A stretch of 64,000 nt of DNA from Rhizobium sp. BK251 (GTDB lineage: Bacteria > Pseudomonadota > Alphaproteobacteria > Rhizobiales > Rhizobiaceae), in contig NZ_SLUQ01000002.1 in the NCBI RefSeq assembly GCF_004345245.1, positions 186,001-250,000 on the forward strand, in the 5' to 3' direction. A model generated the notes under the pieces. That model was not told the origin of the DNA. It saw only the letters and a program-made list of their open reading frames with translations, and searched no databases. How positions within the stretch are numbered: the stretch's first letter is position 1; every line of letters begins with the position of its first letter. The translations under genes were made by a program, and so were the position numbers. Shown here piece by piece: positions 8,661 through 16,715 of the stretch.

Positions 8661-9602
8661 TCACTGGTAGAAGCGATAGCCGTCTGAAATTTCCTGGCTC
8701 AGCTTGTTGTTCCGCGAGACGAAATCCTCGAGGAACTCATGCAGGCCCTGATCCATGATATCCCTGACCCGGCGCGTCTGCAGCGTCGTGCGGATCGCGT
8801 CGGCCGTGTCGTGGGCCGCAAGCCGCTCGCCGTAGTCATGGGCGAGATAGCCCAGGTTGCTCACGATCTTTTCATAGCTGTAGGCGAGGGAGCGCGGCAT
8901 CTGCACGTTCAGTATCAGGAAATCCGCAATGTTGGCCGGCCTGTATTCGGCCTCGTAGACCCAGCCGTAGGAGCGATGGGCTGACACCGAACGCAGGATG
9001 GATTCCCACTGGGCGTTGTCGAGCGACGAGCCGACGGCCGAGACCGAAGGGAGCAGCACGTAATATTTCACGTCGAGAATGCGGCTGGTATTGTCGGCCC
9101 GCTCGATGAAGGTTCCGATACGCGCGAAATTGTATATCTCGTTGCGTAGCATCGATCCGTGGAAGGCGCCGCGGATGAGACCCGCGCGGCGCTTGATGAC
9201 GTCGATCGCCTCGGGCAATTCGGGAGGTCTAAGCCGTCGGGCGAGCAATGCCTTCAGCTCGATCCAGCATTCGTTCGTCGCTTCCCATGTCTCGCGCGTC
9301 AGGGCCGTGCGCACCATGCGGGCATTGTTGCGACCGAAGTCGACGCAGGACATTACGCTCGAGGGATTCGAGCGGTCACGCAGAAGGTAGTCCACGGCAT
9401 CGGCGGTGGTCAGCTTGCCATGCGCCTGGTCGTAGGCTTCGCGCACGCCGGCGCTCTGCAGCACGCCGTCCCAGTCCTCGTCTCCCGAGCCGCTGCGCGT
9501 CAGCGACATGCGCAGGCCGGCATCGATGAGACGCGCTATGTTTTCCGCCCGCTCGATGTACCGGAACATCCAGTAGAGCCCGTTGGCAGTTCTTCCCAGC
9601 AT
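8661..9602 (-). CDS. Alpha-E domain protein
   Basis: All-helical protein of 313 residues starting MLGRTANGLYWMFRYIERAE, the family's hallmark N-terminus. The Alpha-E domain has no established enzymatic role. Its genes are nearly always next to circularly permuted ATP-grasp ligases and transglutaminases, and it is thought to act with the ligase as a partner or carrier. It follows the ATP-grasp stop by 6 bases and runs straight into the third transglutaminase gene, so translation is probably coupled. Conserved Arg and Asp residues, for example RADNTSRILDVKYY, are present. Length is normal. Confidence 0.9.
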   Translation of the reverse strand: MLGRTANGLYWMFRYIERAENIARLIDAGLRMSLTRSGSGDEDWDGVLQSAGVREAYDQAHGKLTTADAVDYLLRDRSNPSSVMSCVDFGRNNARMVRTALTRETWEATNECWIELKALLARRLRPPELPEAIDVIKRRAGLIRGAFHGSMLRNEIYNFARIGTFIERADNTSRILDVKYYVLLPSVSAVGSSLDNAQWESILRSVSAHRSYGWVYEAEYRPANIADFLILNVQMPRSLAYSYEKIVSNLGYLAHDYGERLAAHDTADAIRTTLQTRRVRDIMDQGLHEFLEDFVSRNNKLSQEISDGYRFYQ

Positions 9603-9608
9603 CGCGTC

Positions 9609-11033
9609 TCAGTCCTCCAGTACCCAGGTATCCTTGGTGCCGCCGCCCTGGCTGGAATTGACCACCAGCGATCCCTGCTTCAGCGCCACGCGGGTAAGCC
9701 CGCCCGGTATGATCTGCACCTTGTCGGAGACGAGCACATAGGGCCGGAGATCGACGTGGCGCGGCGCGATGCCCTTGTTGACGAGGATCGGAACCGTCGA
9801 GAGCGACAGCGTCGGCTGGGCGATGTAGTTGCCCGGCTTCAGCTTCAGCTTCTCGGCGAAATCGGCGCGCTCCTTCTTCGTGGCCGTCGGCCCCACCAGC
9901 ATGCCGTAACCGCCGGAACCGTGAACCTCCTTGACCACGAGCTCGTCCAGCCGTTCGAGCACGTATTTCAGGCTTCCGGGCTCCGAACAGCGCCAGGTCG
10001 GCACGTTCTCCAGTATCGGCTTGCGGCCGGTATAGAATTCGATGATCTCCGGCATGTAGGAATAGATCGCCTTGTCATCGGAAATGCCGGTGCCGGGAGC
10101 GTTGGCGATGGTGATGTTGCCGGCGCGGTAGACGTCCATGATGCCGGGGATGCCGAGGGCCGAATCCGCCCGGAAGGTGAGGGGATCGAGGAAGTCGTCG
10201 TCGACGCGGCGGTAAAGGACGTCGATCGCCTGGTAGCCGCGCGTCGTGCGCATCTGTACCTTGCCGTCGATGACGCGCAGGTCCGAGCCCTCGACAAGCT
10301 CTACACCCATCATGTCGGCGAGGAAGGAGTGCTCGTAATAGGCGGAGTTGTAGATGCCGGGGGTCAGCACCGCGATGCGCGGCTTGCCCTCGCAGCCGGG
10401 GGGCGCCAGGGAGGCAAGGCTCTGGCGCAGCAGCAGCGGATAGTCTTCCACGGGCCGGACCTTGTTCAGGTGGAACAGCTCCGGGAACATCTGCATCATC
10501 GTCTCCCGGTTCTCCAGCATGTAGCTGACGCCGGAGGGTGTGCGGGCATTATCCTCGAGCACGTAGAACTGGTCCTCGCCGGTGCGCACGATATCGGTGC
10601 CGACGATATGGGTATAGACGCCGCCCGGCGGACGGAATCCGATCATCTCGGGGAGAAAGGCATCGTTCCTTTCGATCAGTTCGCGCGGAACGCGTCCTGC
10701 ACGGATGATCTCCTGCTTGTGGTAGATGTCGTCAAGGAAGGCGTTGAGCGCGATGACGCGCTGTTCGATGCCTTGGGCGAGCTTGCGCCATTCACGGCCG
10801 GAAATGATGCGGGGAATGATGTCGAAGGGAATGAGCTTTTCGGAAGAATCCGCATGTCCGTAGACCGCGAAAGTGATTCCGGTCTTGCGGAAGATGTTTT
10901 CCGCGTCGCGGGACTTGGAGATCAGATGCGTTCGATCTTGGCCGGAATACCACTCATAATACTGCTGATAAGGCTCGCGCGGACTTTCACCCGCAGTTAT
11001 CATTTCATCAAATGCCAAAGCTGCGATCCCCAT
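9609..11033 (-). CDS. Circularly permuted type 2 ATP-grasp protein (putative amide ligase)
   Basis: Protein of 474 residues of the circularly permuted ATP-grasp family. Visible family segments are VLEDNARTPSGVSYML (about residues 158-173), GIYNSAYYEHSFLA, the RRVDDDFLDP run, ISDDKAIYSYMPEII and KEVHGSGGYGMLVGP, which carry ATP and metal contacts. Enzymes of this class are predicted to form peptide-like amide bonds from carboxylates and amines with ATP. It is first in the leftward three-gene operon with alpha-E and transglutaminase 3. The ATG at 11033 has only a weak ribosome site; another ATG at 11003 would remove ten residues. The product of the pathway is not known. Confidence 0.9.
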   Translation of the reverse strand: MGIAALAFDEMITAGESPREPYQQYYEWYSGQDRTHLISKSRDAENIFRKTGITFAVYGHADSSEKLIPFDIIPRIISGREWRKLAQGIEQRVIALNAFLDDIYHKQEIIRAGRVPRELIERNDAFLPEMIGFRPPGGVYTHIVGTDIVRTGEDQFYVLEDNARTPSGVSYMLENRETMMQMFPELFHLNKVRPVEDYPLLLRQSLASLAPPGCEGKPRIAVLTPGIYNSAYYEHSFLADMMGVELVEGSDLRVIDGKVQMRTTRGYQAIDVLYRRVDDDFLDPLTFRADSALGIPGIMDVYRAGNITIANAPGTGISDDKAIYSYMPEIIEFYTGRKPILENVPTWRCSEPGSLKYVLERLDELVVKEVHGSGGYGMLVGPTATKKERADFAEKLKLKPGNYIAQPTLSLSTVPILVNKGIAPRHVDLRPYVLVSDKVQIIPGGLTRVALKQGSLVVNSSQGGGTKDTWVLED

Positions 11034-11242
11034 TTTTGCTCATTTGAATACAACGCTTATTGCAATGCAAGAAGCGTGCACAGTTTGCAGCGAAGAATTG
11101 TGAAATCGGCGCGGATAGGGGAAACCGCCGAAAAGACCGTCATTTCGCGCGGGGCCGGGCACATGGCAGTGCCACCGATCTGCTGCCGTTGGTGAAAACA
11201 GCAGCAGATGATCATTTTGCGCGCTGGCGGGCTAACTATTGG

Positions 11243-13024
11243 TCAGCTGGCAAGATCCGGATGCGTCAGGCGGGCGATCTTCTTGACATGCGTCACGGCA
11301 GCGGTGCCGCCCGCCGTCTTGGTGAAGAGCGCGAGCTTCTCGTCGTCGTCATCGGCGACCGGCGTCAGGGCCTTGTCCATATAGGTCTTCGACGCCGGGT
11401 CCTTGGCGATGAAATAGGCAGCGACCGCGAGCTTGCCGATGACACCGGCCAGCTTCACATGCTTGACGACGGTTTCCGTGACAAAGCGGGGCCAGAAGAG
11501 CAGGGGGCTCTCCTGCTTGAGGCCCGGACGGCGCTCCGACGGATGCTTGAGGCGCAGCAGGCCGCTCTGCAGCGGATGCACGTTTTCCAGCGGCACGGTC
11601 GTCGCGAAGGATACCAGCACCTTGACGAGGCTTGCCAGCGGAACGCCGGTGGCGATCGCGCGGCGCAGCAGCGTCTTCATGTGCTCCTTGGAATAGTAGA
11701 GCGACCAGGCTTCCTGATAGATGCCTTCCCACTCCGCCTTGCTCATCCTGGGATGGGCGGTGCAGACATGCTCGACATCGTAGATGTTGAGGTCGGGATC
11801 CATCTCGACGCCCTTCTTCCAGAGAACCTGATGGTCCTCGGAGCCGGGAAGCGGCGTCAGCACGAAGAATTCGATGACGTCGAGCGGCAGTTCTTCCTGG
11901 ATGATCCTGATGTCGCGGCGGATCGATTCGGGCGTATCGGCAGGGAAGCCGAGGATATATCCCGCGAGCGTCATGATGCCCTGCGCCTTCCAGGCGAGCA
12001 GCATCTTGCGATATTCGGTGATCTTGTTCTGATTCTTCTTGGCGGCGGTCAGATTGTCCGGATTGACGTTTTCCAGGCCGATGAAGACGCGGGTGACGCC
12101 GGCGCGCTTGGACTTCTCGATGAAGTTCGGGATCTTGTGGCAGAGCGTGTCGACCTGGATCATCAGACCGAGCGGAATGCCGTCCCTTTCCCTGAGTTCG
12201 ATCAGGCGGTCGAAAATCGCCTCCCAGTCCTTGTTGCGTGCGAAATTGTCGTCGGTGATGAAGAACTTGTGGATGCCCTGCGCCCAGTTCATCCGGACCA
12301 GCTGTTCCACGTCGTCGGCCGTGCGGAAGCGCGATTTGCGGCCCTGGACGTTGATGATGGTGCAGAACGAGCACTGGTAGGGGCAGCCGCGGCCGGCATC
12401 GAAGCTGGTGCTGAGACCGAGCGTGTGCTGGATATTGTCCTTGGGCAGGAAGGGAACCGGCGTTCCACCAATGCCCGGAAGGTCGTTCATGAAATTGTAG
12501 AGTGGCTTCAGTTCGCCGGCGACCGCGTCACGCAACACCATTTCCAGCCGGCCCTCGGCCTCGCCGGCAAACATGGATATTCCCATGTCGCGGCAGGCAT
12601 CGAGTTCGATCGCGGTCCCGTCGAGCATCGACAGGCAACCCGAGATATGGAAGCCGCCCATGGAGACGGGAAGGTTCGCCTTGCGGAATGGTCGGGCGAT
12701 GTCGAGCGCGCGGGGATACTGGTTCGACTGGACCCCGATCAGGAAGATCATGCCGAAATTGTCGTGCTTGCGGAATTGTTCCAGGATCGCCTTGGTATTC
12801 ACGCGGGTGTTGGTCTCGTCGATGACCGTGATGTCGATTTCGACATCGGCTCCGAGAACCTGCCGCTCCGCGCAGTCCTTCGCGATCCCGTAGATGGCGG
12901 CAAGGGAATTCGAAGGGATCATGGCCCGCCACCAGCGGATCACATATCCGTCGTCGTCATAGTGCGACGGCTTGACTAGGACGAGCTGGAAGCGCTTGCG
13001 GGCAGTCTCTGAAGCATTTGACAA
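11243..13024 (-). CDS. B12-binding domain radical SAM protein
   Basis: Large enzyme of about 593 residues. The N-terminal 170 residues form a cobalamin-binding Rossmann-like domain (YDDDGYVIRWWRAMIPSN; MGGFHISG). The radical SAM cluster motif CPYQCSFC (CX3CX2C) follows near residue 230, then a TIM-barrel with FFITDDNFARN and VFIGLENVNPDNL. A further 200-residue C-terminal region (from about residue 400) has no obvious family and ends in charged repeats. Such enzymes methylate or rearrange unreactive carbons. The start is uncertain: a TTG at 13024 has GAAAGA upstream, and a GTG at 13087 would add 21 residues. No cobalamin riboswitch is seen upstream. Substrate unknown; it stands alone between a ligase operon and an RNA helicase. 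Confidence 0.85.
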   Translation of the reverse strand: MSNASETARKRFQLVLVKPSHYDDDGYVIRWWRAMIPSNSLAAIYGIAKDCAERQVLGADVEIDITVIDETNTRVNTKAILEQFRKHDNFGMIFLIGVQSNQYPRALDIARPFRKANLPVSMGGFHISGCLSMLDGTAIELDACRDMGISMFAGEAEGRLEMVLRDAVAGELKPLYNFMNDLPGIGGTPVPFLPKDNIQHTLGLSTSFDAGRGCPYQCSFCTIINVQGRKSRFRTADDVEQLVRMNWAQGIHKFFITDDNFARNKDWEAIFDRLIELRERDGIPLGLMIQVDTLCHKIPNFIEKSKRAGVTRVFIGLENVNPDNLTAAKKNQNKITEYRKMLLAWKAQGIMTLAGYILGFPADTPESIRRDIRIIQEELPLDVIEFFVLTPLPGSEDHQVLWKKGVEMDPDLNIYDVEHVCTAHPRMSKAEWEGIYQEAWSLYYSKEHMKTLLRRAIATGVPLASLVKVLVSFATTVPLENVHPLQSGLLRLKHPSERRPGLKQESPLLFWPRFVTETVVKHVKLAGVIGKLAVAAYFIAKDPASKTYMDKALTPVADDDDEKLALFTKTAGGTAAVTHVKKIARLTHPDLAS

Positions 13025-13411
13025 AGTGGATCTTTCGCGTGAGAGGCGATGGCCTCGAATGCAGGCGCCGGACTTTCTGTCGGCCACAGGTAAGTTGTCG
13101 TCTCTACAGGTTCAATAAGGTCGGTCTGTGTCAGATAGATGTTTCAGACCAGCCGGCACTGCATTGGCGTTTTCAATCGTCAACCGCATTGTGTGGTCGG
13201 CCTTGGTCCGCGCCGCAGTTGGAACAGTGAGGGCCCCTCAGCCCAGCGAGAGAAACATCGGCATTTGGCCGGAGATTATCGGTAAGCGTTGCGAGTTACA
13301 AGGCCGGCAACCCAGAAGTGCCAGGCACGAACGCGCGCCGCGCACCGTGATCAACAGCGCGTTCAAGCGCAAAGGGCCGGATTTTCATCCGGCCCCTTTT
13401 TCTTTTTCAAA
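13025..13411. other. Intergenic region between the radical SAM gene and rhlE
   Basis: These 387 bases hold the promoter of the leftward radical SAM gene and the 3' end of the leftward rhlE transcript. No convincing protein gene is present on either strand. The right end holds a hairpin with a T-run on the + strand, listed separately, for which there is no upstream + strand gene; a small RNA is possible. Confidence 0.4.
13371..13407 (+). terminator. Rho-independent terminator, strong in + orientation
   Basis: GGGCCGGAT (13374-13382), loop TTTC, ATCCGGCCC (13387-13395), then CTTTTTCTTTTTC. The T-run is on the + strand. On the - strand, where rhlE ends at 13412, only CTTTGCG follows the stem, so it can serve rhlE only weakly. 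It may act in both directions or end an unannotated rightward RNA. Confidence 0.7.
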
Positions 13412-15124
13412 TCAGGCGCGTTCGCGACGCTGGCCGCCGCCACCGCCGTTGCGGGGGCCGCGGCGCTTCATGCCGCCATTGGCGTCCTGGCGCTCACCGC
13501 CGTGATTTTGGCCCTGGTGGCCGCGCTCCTCGCCATGACGGCCGGACGGCCGGCCATGGGCGTGACGGGGGCCACGATGGGCGCCGTCATGGGCAGCACC
13601 GCCATTTGCGTTGGCGGGACCGCTGCGATGCGGCTTGTTGGCTGGACGGAAATCCGACGTCGAAGCGAGATCGTTATCGGCACCCTGCGGTGTGGCTTCG
13701 CCACGGCGCTGGCCACGGAAGTCCTCGTTGCGGCGGTTTTCCCGCTGCGGACGCGCATCGCGCGCCGGACGGTCACGACGCTCTTCGCCACCGTGGCCCC
13801 GGCCTTCACCATGACCGCGGGCTTCGCCACGGGCGCGACCTTCAGCCTGTTCGCCTTCGCGGCGTGGACGACGGTCCTGGCGTTGGCCGGAACGCTGCTC
13901 GCCGCCACGGTTCTCGCCACGACCCTGGCCGCCATTGCGGTTGCGGTTCTGGCCGTTGCCGTTGGCGCGGCGGGGTGTCGCATTCATGTTGGCCGGCGCT
14001 TCGCCGCTTGCAACAGTGATCTGGATGCTCATCAGGCGCTCGATGTCGCGCAGAAGGCGCGTTTCGTCAGGCGCGCAGAAGGCGATCGCGATGCCGTCTC
14101 GACCGGCACGGGCCGTACGGCCGATGCGGTGGACATAGGCTTCGGCAACTTCAGGCAGGTCGTAGTTGTAGACGTGGCTGACGGCCGGGATGTCGATGCC
14201 GCGGGCGGCGACATCGGTGGCGATCAGCGTCTTGATGTCGCCGTCCTTGAAGGCCTTGAGGGCGCGCTCGCGCTGGCCCTGGCTCTTGTTGCCGTGGATC
14301 GAGGCGACCGAGTAGCCGACATGTTCCAGATGCTTCATCAGCTTCTCGGCACCATGCTTGGTGCGCAGGAAGACGATGGCGCGGCCGTCGGGATTCTCGG
14401 AGAGCGACTTCTTCAGAAGGTCGGTCTTGTCGTTCTTGCCGCCAGTGAAGTGCACGTACTGCTCGACCTTGTCGGCAGCCTTGCCCGGAGGCGTCACTTC
14501 GACCTTGGCCGGGTCGGTCAGGAAGTCGGCAGCGAGGTCGGCGATGGCCTTCGGCATCGTGGCCGAGAAAAGCATCGTCTGGCGCTTTTTCGGCACCATT
14601 TTGGCGATCTTGCGCAGGTCGTGCACGAAACCGAGGTCGAGCATCTGGTCGGCTTCGTCGAGCACGAGGTAACGCACGGCCGTCAGGCCGATGGCGCGGC
14701 GATTGATCAGGTCGAGCAGGCGGCCGGGCGTGGCGACCAGGATGTCGGTGCCTTTTTCGAGCTGCAGCTGCTGCTTGTTGATCGAGACGCCGCCGACGAC
14801 GACGTTGATGCGCAGGTGCGACTTGCGAAGGAAGTTCTTCAGATTGGTGGCGATCTGGTTCACCAGCTCGCGGGTCGGCGCCAGGATCAGCGTGCGCGTG
14901 GTGCGGTTATCCGGGCGGCGCTCTTCCGGAATCAGCTTCTCAATAAGGGGCAGGCCGAAGGCTGCGGTCTTGCCGGTGCCGGTCTGGGCGAGGCCGATGA
15001 GGTCGCGGCCCTGAAGAAGGAGCGGAATGGCCTGCTCCTGGATCGGCGTAGGCGTCTCGATGCCGAGCTGCAAGAGGGTCGCTACAACCGGCTTGGAAAC
15101 GCCAAGCGATTCGAAATTTGTCAA
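13412..15124 (-). CDS. rhlE: DEAD-box ATP-dependent RNA helicase, RhlE-like
   Basis: RNA helicase of about 570 residues. Motifs in order: Q-motif around PTPIQEQAIP, motif I AQTGTGKT, Ia PTRELV, Ib TPGRLLD, II DEAD in VLDEADQMLD, III SATMP, and VI HRIGRTARAG. The core ends near residue 380. The remaining 190 residues are a basic tail rich in Arg, Gly, Asn and His, with RGE/RRGEG-like repeats, suited to non-specific RNA binding in ribosome assembly or cold adaptation. The start is taken as the TTG at 15124 (LTNFESLG) because GAAAGG lies 7 bases upstream; a TTG at 15148 is possible. The gene has a long upstream gap, as cold-shock helicases often do. Confidence 0.88.
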   Translation of the reverse strand: MTNFESLGVSKPVVATLLQLGIETPTPIQEQAIPLLLQGRDLIGLAQTGTGKTAAFGLPLIEKLIPEERRPDNRTTRTLILAPTRELVNQIATNLKNFLRKSHLRINVVVGGVSINKQQLQLEKGTDILVATPGRLLDLINRRAIGLTAVRYLVLDEADQMLDLGFVHDLRKIAKMVPKKRQTMLFSATMPKAIADLAADFLTDPAKVEVTPPGKAADKVEQYVHFTGGKNDKTDLLKKSLSENPDGRAIVFLRTKHGAEKLMKHLEHVGYSVASIHGNKSQGQRERALKAFKDGDIKTLIATDVAARGIDIPAVSHVYNYDLPEVAEAYVHRIGRTARAGRDGIAIAFCAPDETRLLRDIERLMSIQITVASGEAPANMNATPRRANGNGQNRNRNGGQGRGENRGGEQRSGQRQDRRPRREGEQAEGRARGEARGHGEGRGHGGEERRDRPARDARPQRENRRNEDFRGQRRGEATPQGADNDLASTSDFRPANKPHRSGPANANGGAAHDGAHRGPRHAHGRPSGRHGEERGHQGQNHGGERQDANGGMKRRGPRNGGGGGQRRERA

Positions 15125-15544
15125 TTCAATACCTTTCGGGGGCGCCAAGACGAACGGCCGGGTCGCACCATGCGGTCCGGCGTCATTCTGGCGTCAAGAA
15201 CCCCGCGTGAAGTGGGAACTTGTAAGTTGGAAAAAGCTTTCCTGCGCATCCGACTGCCAAAGGGGTGGCAATCTCATTTTAAAGGCGCTTTTGTCCTTCT
15301 CTTGCGATTTTCTTGTCTCGCAGGGCTCGCTCACGCGGCGGCCGAAAGGTGAAAGCTGGCGTGCATTTGGGACAATTCGCGGCCAAAGTCAAGGGGAGGC
15401 GGTCAATGACGCTGTCGCGAGGCGCGCAGGATGGGAAGGGTTCAGGGGCTCTTGTGCGGCAGCGCCGCTTTCGGGAATGCGGCGCTGTCAGATTTCACTG
15501 TCGTGGTCAGGGAGGATAGATGAGGTCACCGAGTGTCGCGCGGC
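15125..15544. other. Intergenic region upstream of rhlE
   Basis: This 420-base stretch has no convincing gene. Its right part is the 3' end of the leftward small-protein gene upstream and its left part is the long leader of rhlE. A perfect 9-bp stem, CAGCGCCGC (15460-15468) with GCGGCGCTG (15479-15487) and a 10-base loop, is the best structured element; with no T-run it may be a terminator-like end for the small gene at 15545. Confidence 0.4.
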
Positions 15545-15877
15545 TTACTGCGGGCAGACATCCACGCGGTGCAGCCGGCCCGATTCACCGCGCACCAGTT
15601 CTATGTGGCAATAGGCGGTGTCAGACCCGTAGGAGTATGCCTGATACGGATAGGGGCGTGCGATCTGCGAAAGCAGGAAACCGCCGGCAAGGCCGGCAGC
15701 CGCGCCGCCTGCAAACCGTCCACCGCCACCGAAATGGCCACCGTCAAAATGACCACCGCCAACACGGCCACCGCCGAAATTGGGTGCGGCATCTGCCGGG
15801 GAGGCGACTGCAATTGAAGCTCCGGCGACTGTCAGCGCTATCAGGCCAGTGGCCATCATGTTGCGAAGCGTATGCAT
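15545..15877 (-). CDS. Small secreted Gly/His-rich protein (paralogue A)
   Basis: Protein of 110 residues with a Sec signal peptide (about residues 1-30, cleavage after SPADA). The mature N-terminal part is Gly/His/Phe-rich (GGHFDGGHFGGG), then there is a short hydrophobic GGAAAGLAGGFLL run. The C-terminus CHIELVRGESGRLHRVDVCPQ-like segment has two cysteines that could form a disulfide. It is a paralogue of the gene at 16124-16534: the signal peptide and the C-terminal GRLHRVDVC / GHLHRVEIC blocks match while the middle differs. Histidine-rich runs suggest metal binding, but this is inference. No function is assigned. Confidence 0.75.
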   Translation of the reverse strand: MHTLRNMMATGLIALTVAGASIAVASPADAAPNFGGGRVGGGHFDGGHFGGGGRFAGGAAAGLAGGFLLSQIARPYPYQAYSYGSDTAYCHIELVRGESGRLHRVDVCPQ

Positions 15878-16123
15878 TTCATTTCCTTTCGAAATTCCGG
15901 CTTATCTAAGCCATTGCCAGATTGTGCCTTAATCGGGGCGCCGCAATGTCGGGTGAGCGCAAAACGAGGTTAAATTTCGTTCATCATTTAATGCCGGAAT
16001 TCAACGTTCTGCGGCCGATTTTCGCCGCCGACCGACCGATAGCTGCAAGGGCGTTGCTGGAAACCACGGAGGTTTTCCGGAGCCCGTCAAAACCCGATCG
16101 TCGAGCCTGCTCGTCAGACTTCC

Positions 16124-16534
16124 TCACTCGCAGATCTCCACGCGGTGAAGATGACCTGCCCGGTCGCGGCTCCAGCCGGGATGGCAGTTGTCGTAGTAGG
16201 GATAGTAGGCATAGGAGTACGGAAACGGATCATCGTCGTCGTTACCCAGGAAAAATGGGAAGCGATCGAAGCGGTCGTGGAAGCGGTGACCGTGCGCGAA
16301 GAAGATCGGCCTGCCGCGGAAGTCGCCGTGGTCGCCGAAACGACCACCGCCGAAGTGACCACCGCCGAAGTGACCGCCTCCGAAATGACCACCACCGAAG
16401 CCGCCGCCGTGGCCGCCTCCACCGTGACCGCCTCCACCGCCGTGAGCTTCGGCCGGTGTCGAGAATGCGATGGATGCGCCCGCCATCGTCAGCGCGACGA
16501 GACCCGTCGCGAGGATAGTGCGAAGCTTGGACAT
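16124..16534 (-). CDS. Small secreted Gly/His-rich repeat protein (paralogue B)
   Basis: Protein of 136 residues with a signal peptide (about residues 1-30, cleavage after TPAEA). The mature region opens with HGGGGG and several tandem GGHFGG units (about residues 31-67). A middle segment rich in His, Arg, Phe and Asp follows, including HGHRFHDRFDRF and NDDDDPFPYSYAYYPYY. The C-terminus has CHPGW and LHRVEICE. It is related to the protein at 15545-15877 through its signal peptide and its C-terminal cysteine block. It is probably exported to the periplasm or beyond. Possible roles are nickel, zinc or copper binding or a surface role; nothing in the neighbourhood decides this. Confidence 0.75.
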   Translation of the reverse strand: MSKLRTILATGLVALTMAGASIAFSTPAEAHGGGGGHGGGGHGGGFGGGHFGGGHFGGGHFGGGRFGDHGDFRGRPIFFAHGHRFHDRFDRFPFFLGNDDDDPFPYSYAYYPYYDNCHPGWSRDRAGHLHRVEICE

Positions 16535-16715
16535 GACATATTCCTTTTTGGTGTCTGGGCTCGTGTTGGAGCCAAAAGGAAATATGGTGTCGAACAGCGC
16601 CTTAGCCTTGCCGAATTCTGCTCGGTTTAGTCACTTTGCGCTCACGTTTGATCGCGACTGCAAACCTTCCCGCGACTGGACGCGTGAATGGGTTTCATCT
16701 GTCTCGGAAACGGTT

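Noticed and set aside
9159..11195. Long + strand open frame (678 codons) across the alpha-E and ATP-grasp genes
   Set aside because: It is antisense to two clearly conserved genes and its translation has no family pattern; such mirror frames are common in high-GC DNA.
13025..13411. Cobalamin riboswitch upstream of the B12-binding radical SAM gene
   Set aside because: I could not find the conserved B12-box or the expected stem set in this region.
13128..13505. Possible + strand protein gene in the rhlE intergenic region
   Set aside because: The frame runs on past the terminator into DNA antisense to the rhlE tail and has no family pattern.
16300..16450. Tandem short repeats that could be read as a CRISPR-like or other DNA repeat array
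   Set aside because: They are codons for GGHFGG units in a secreted protein; unit length is short, there are no spacers and no cas genes.
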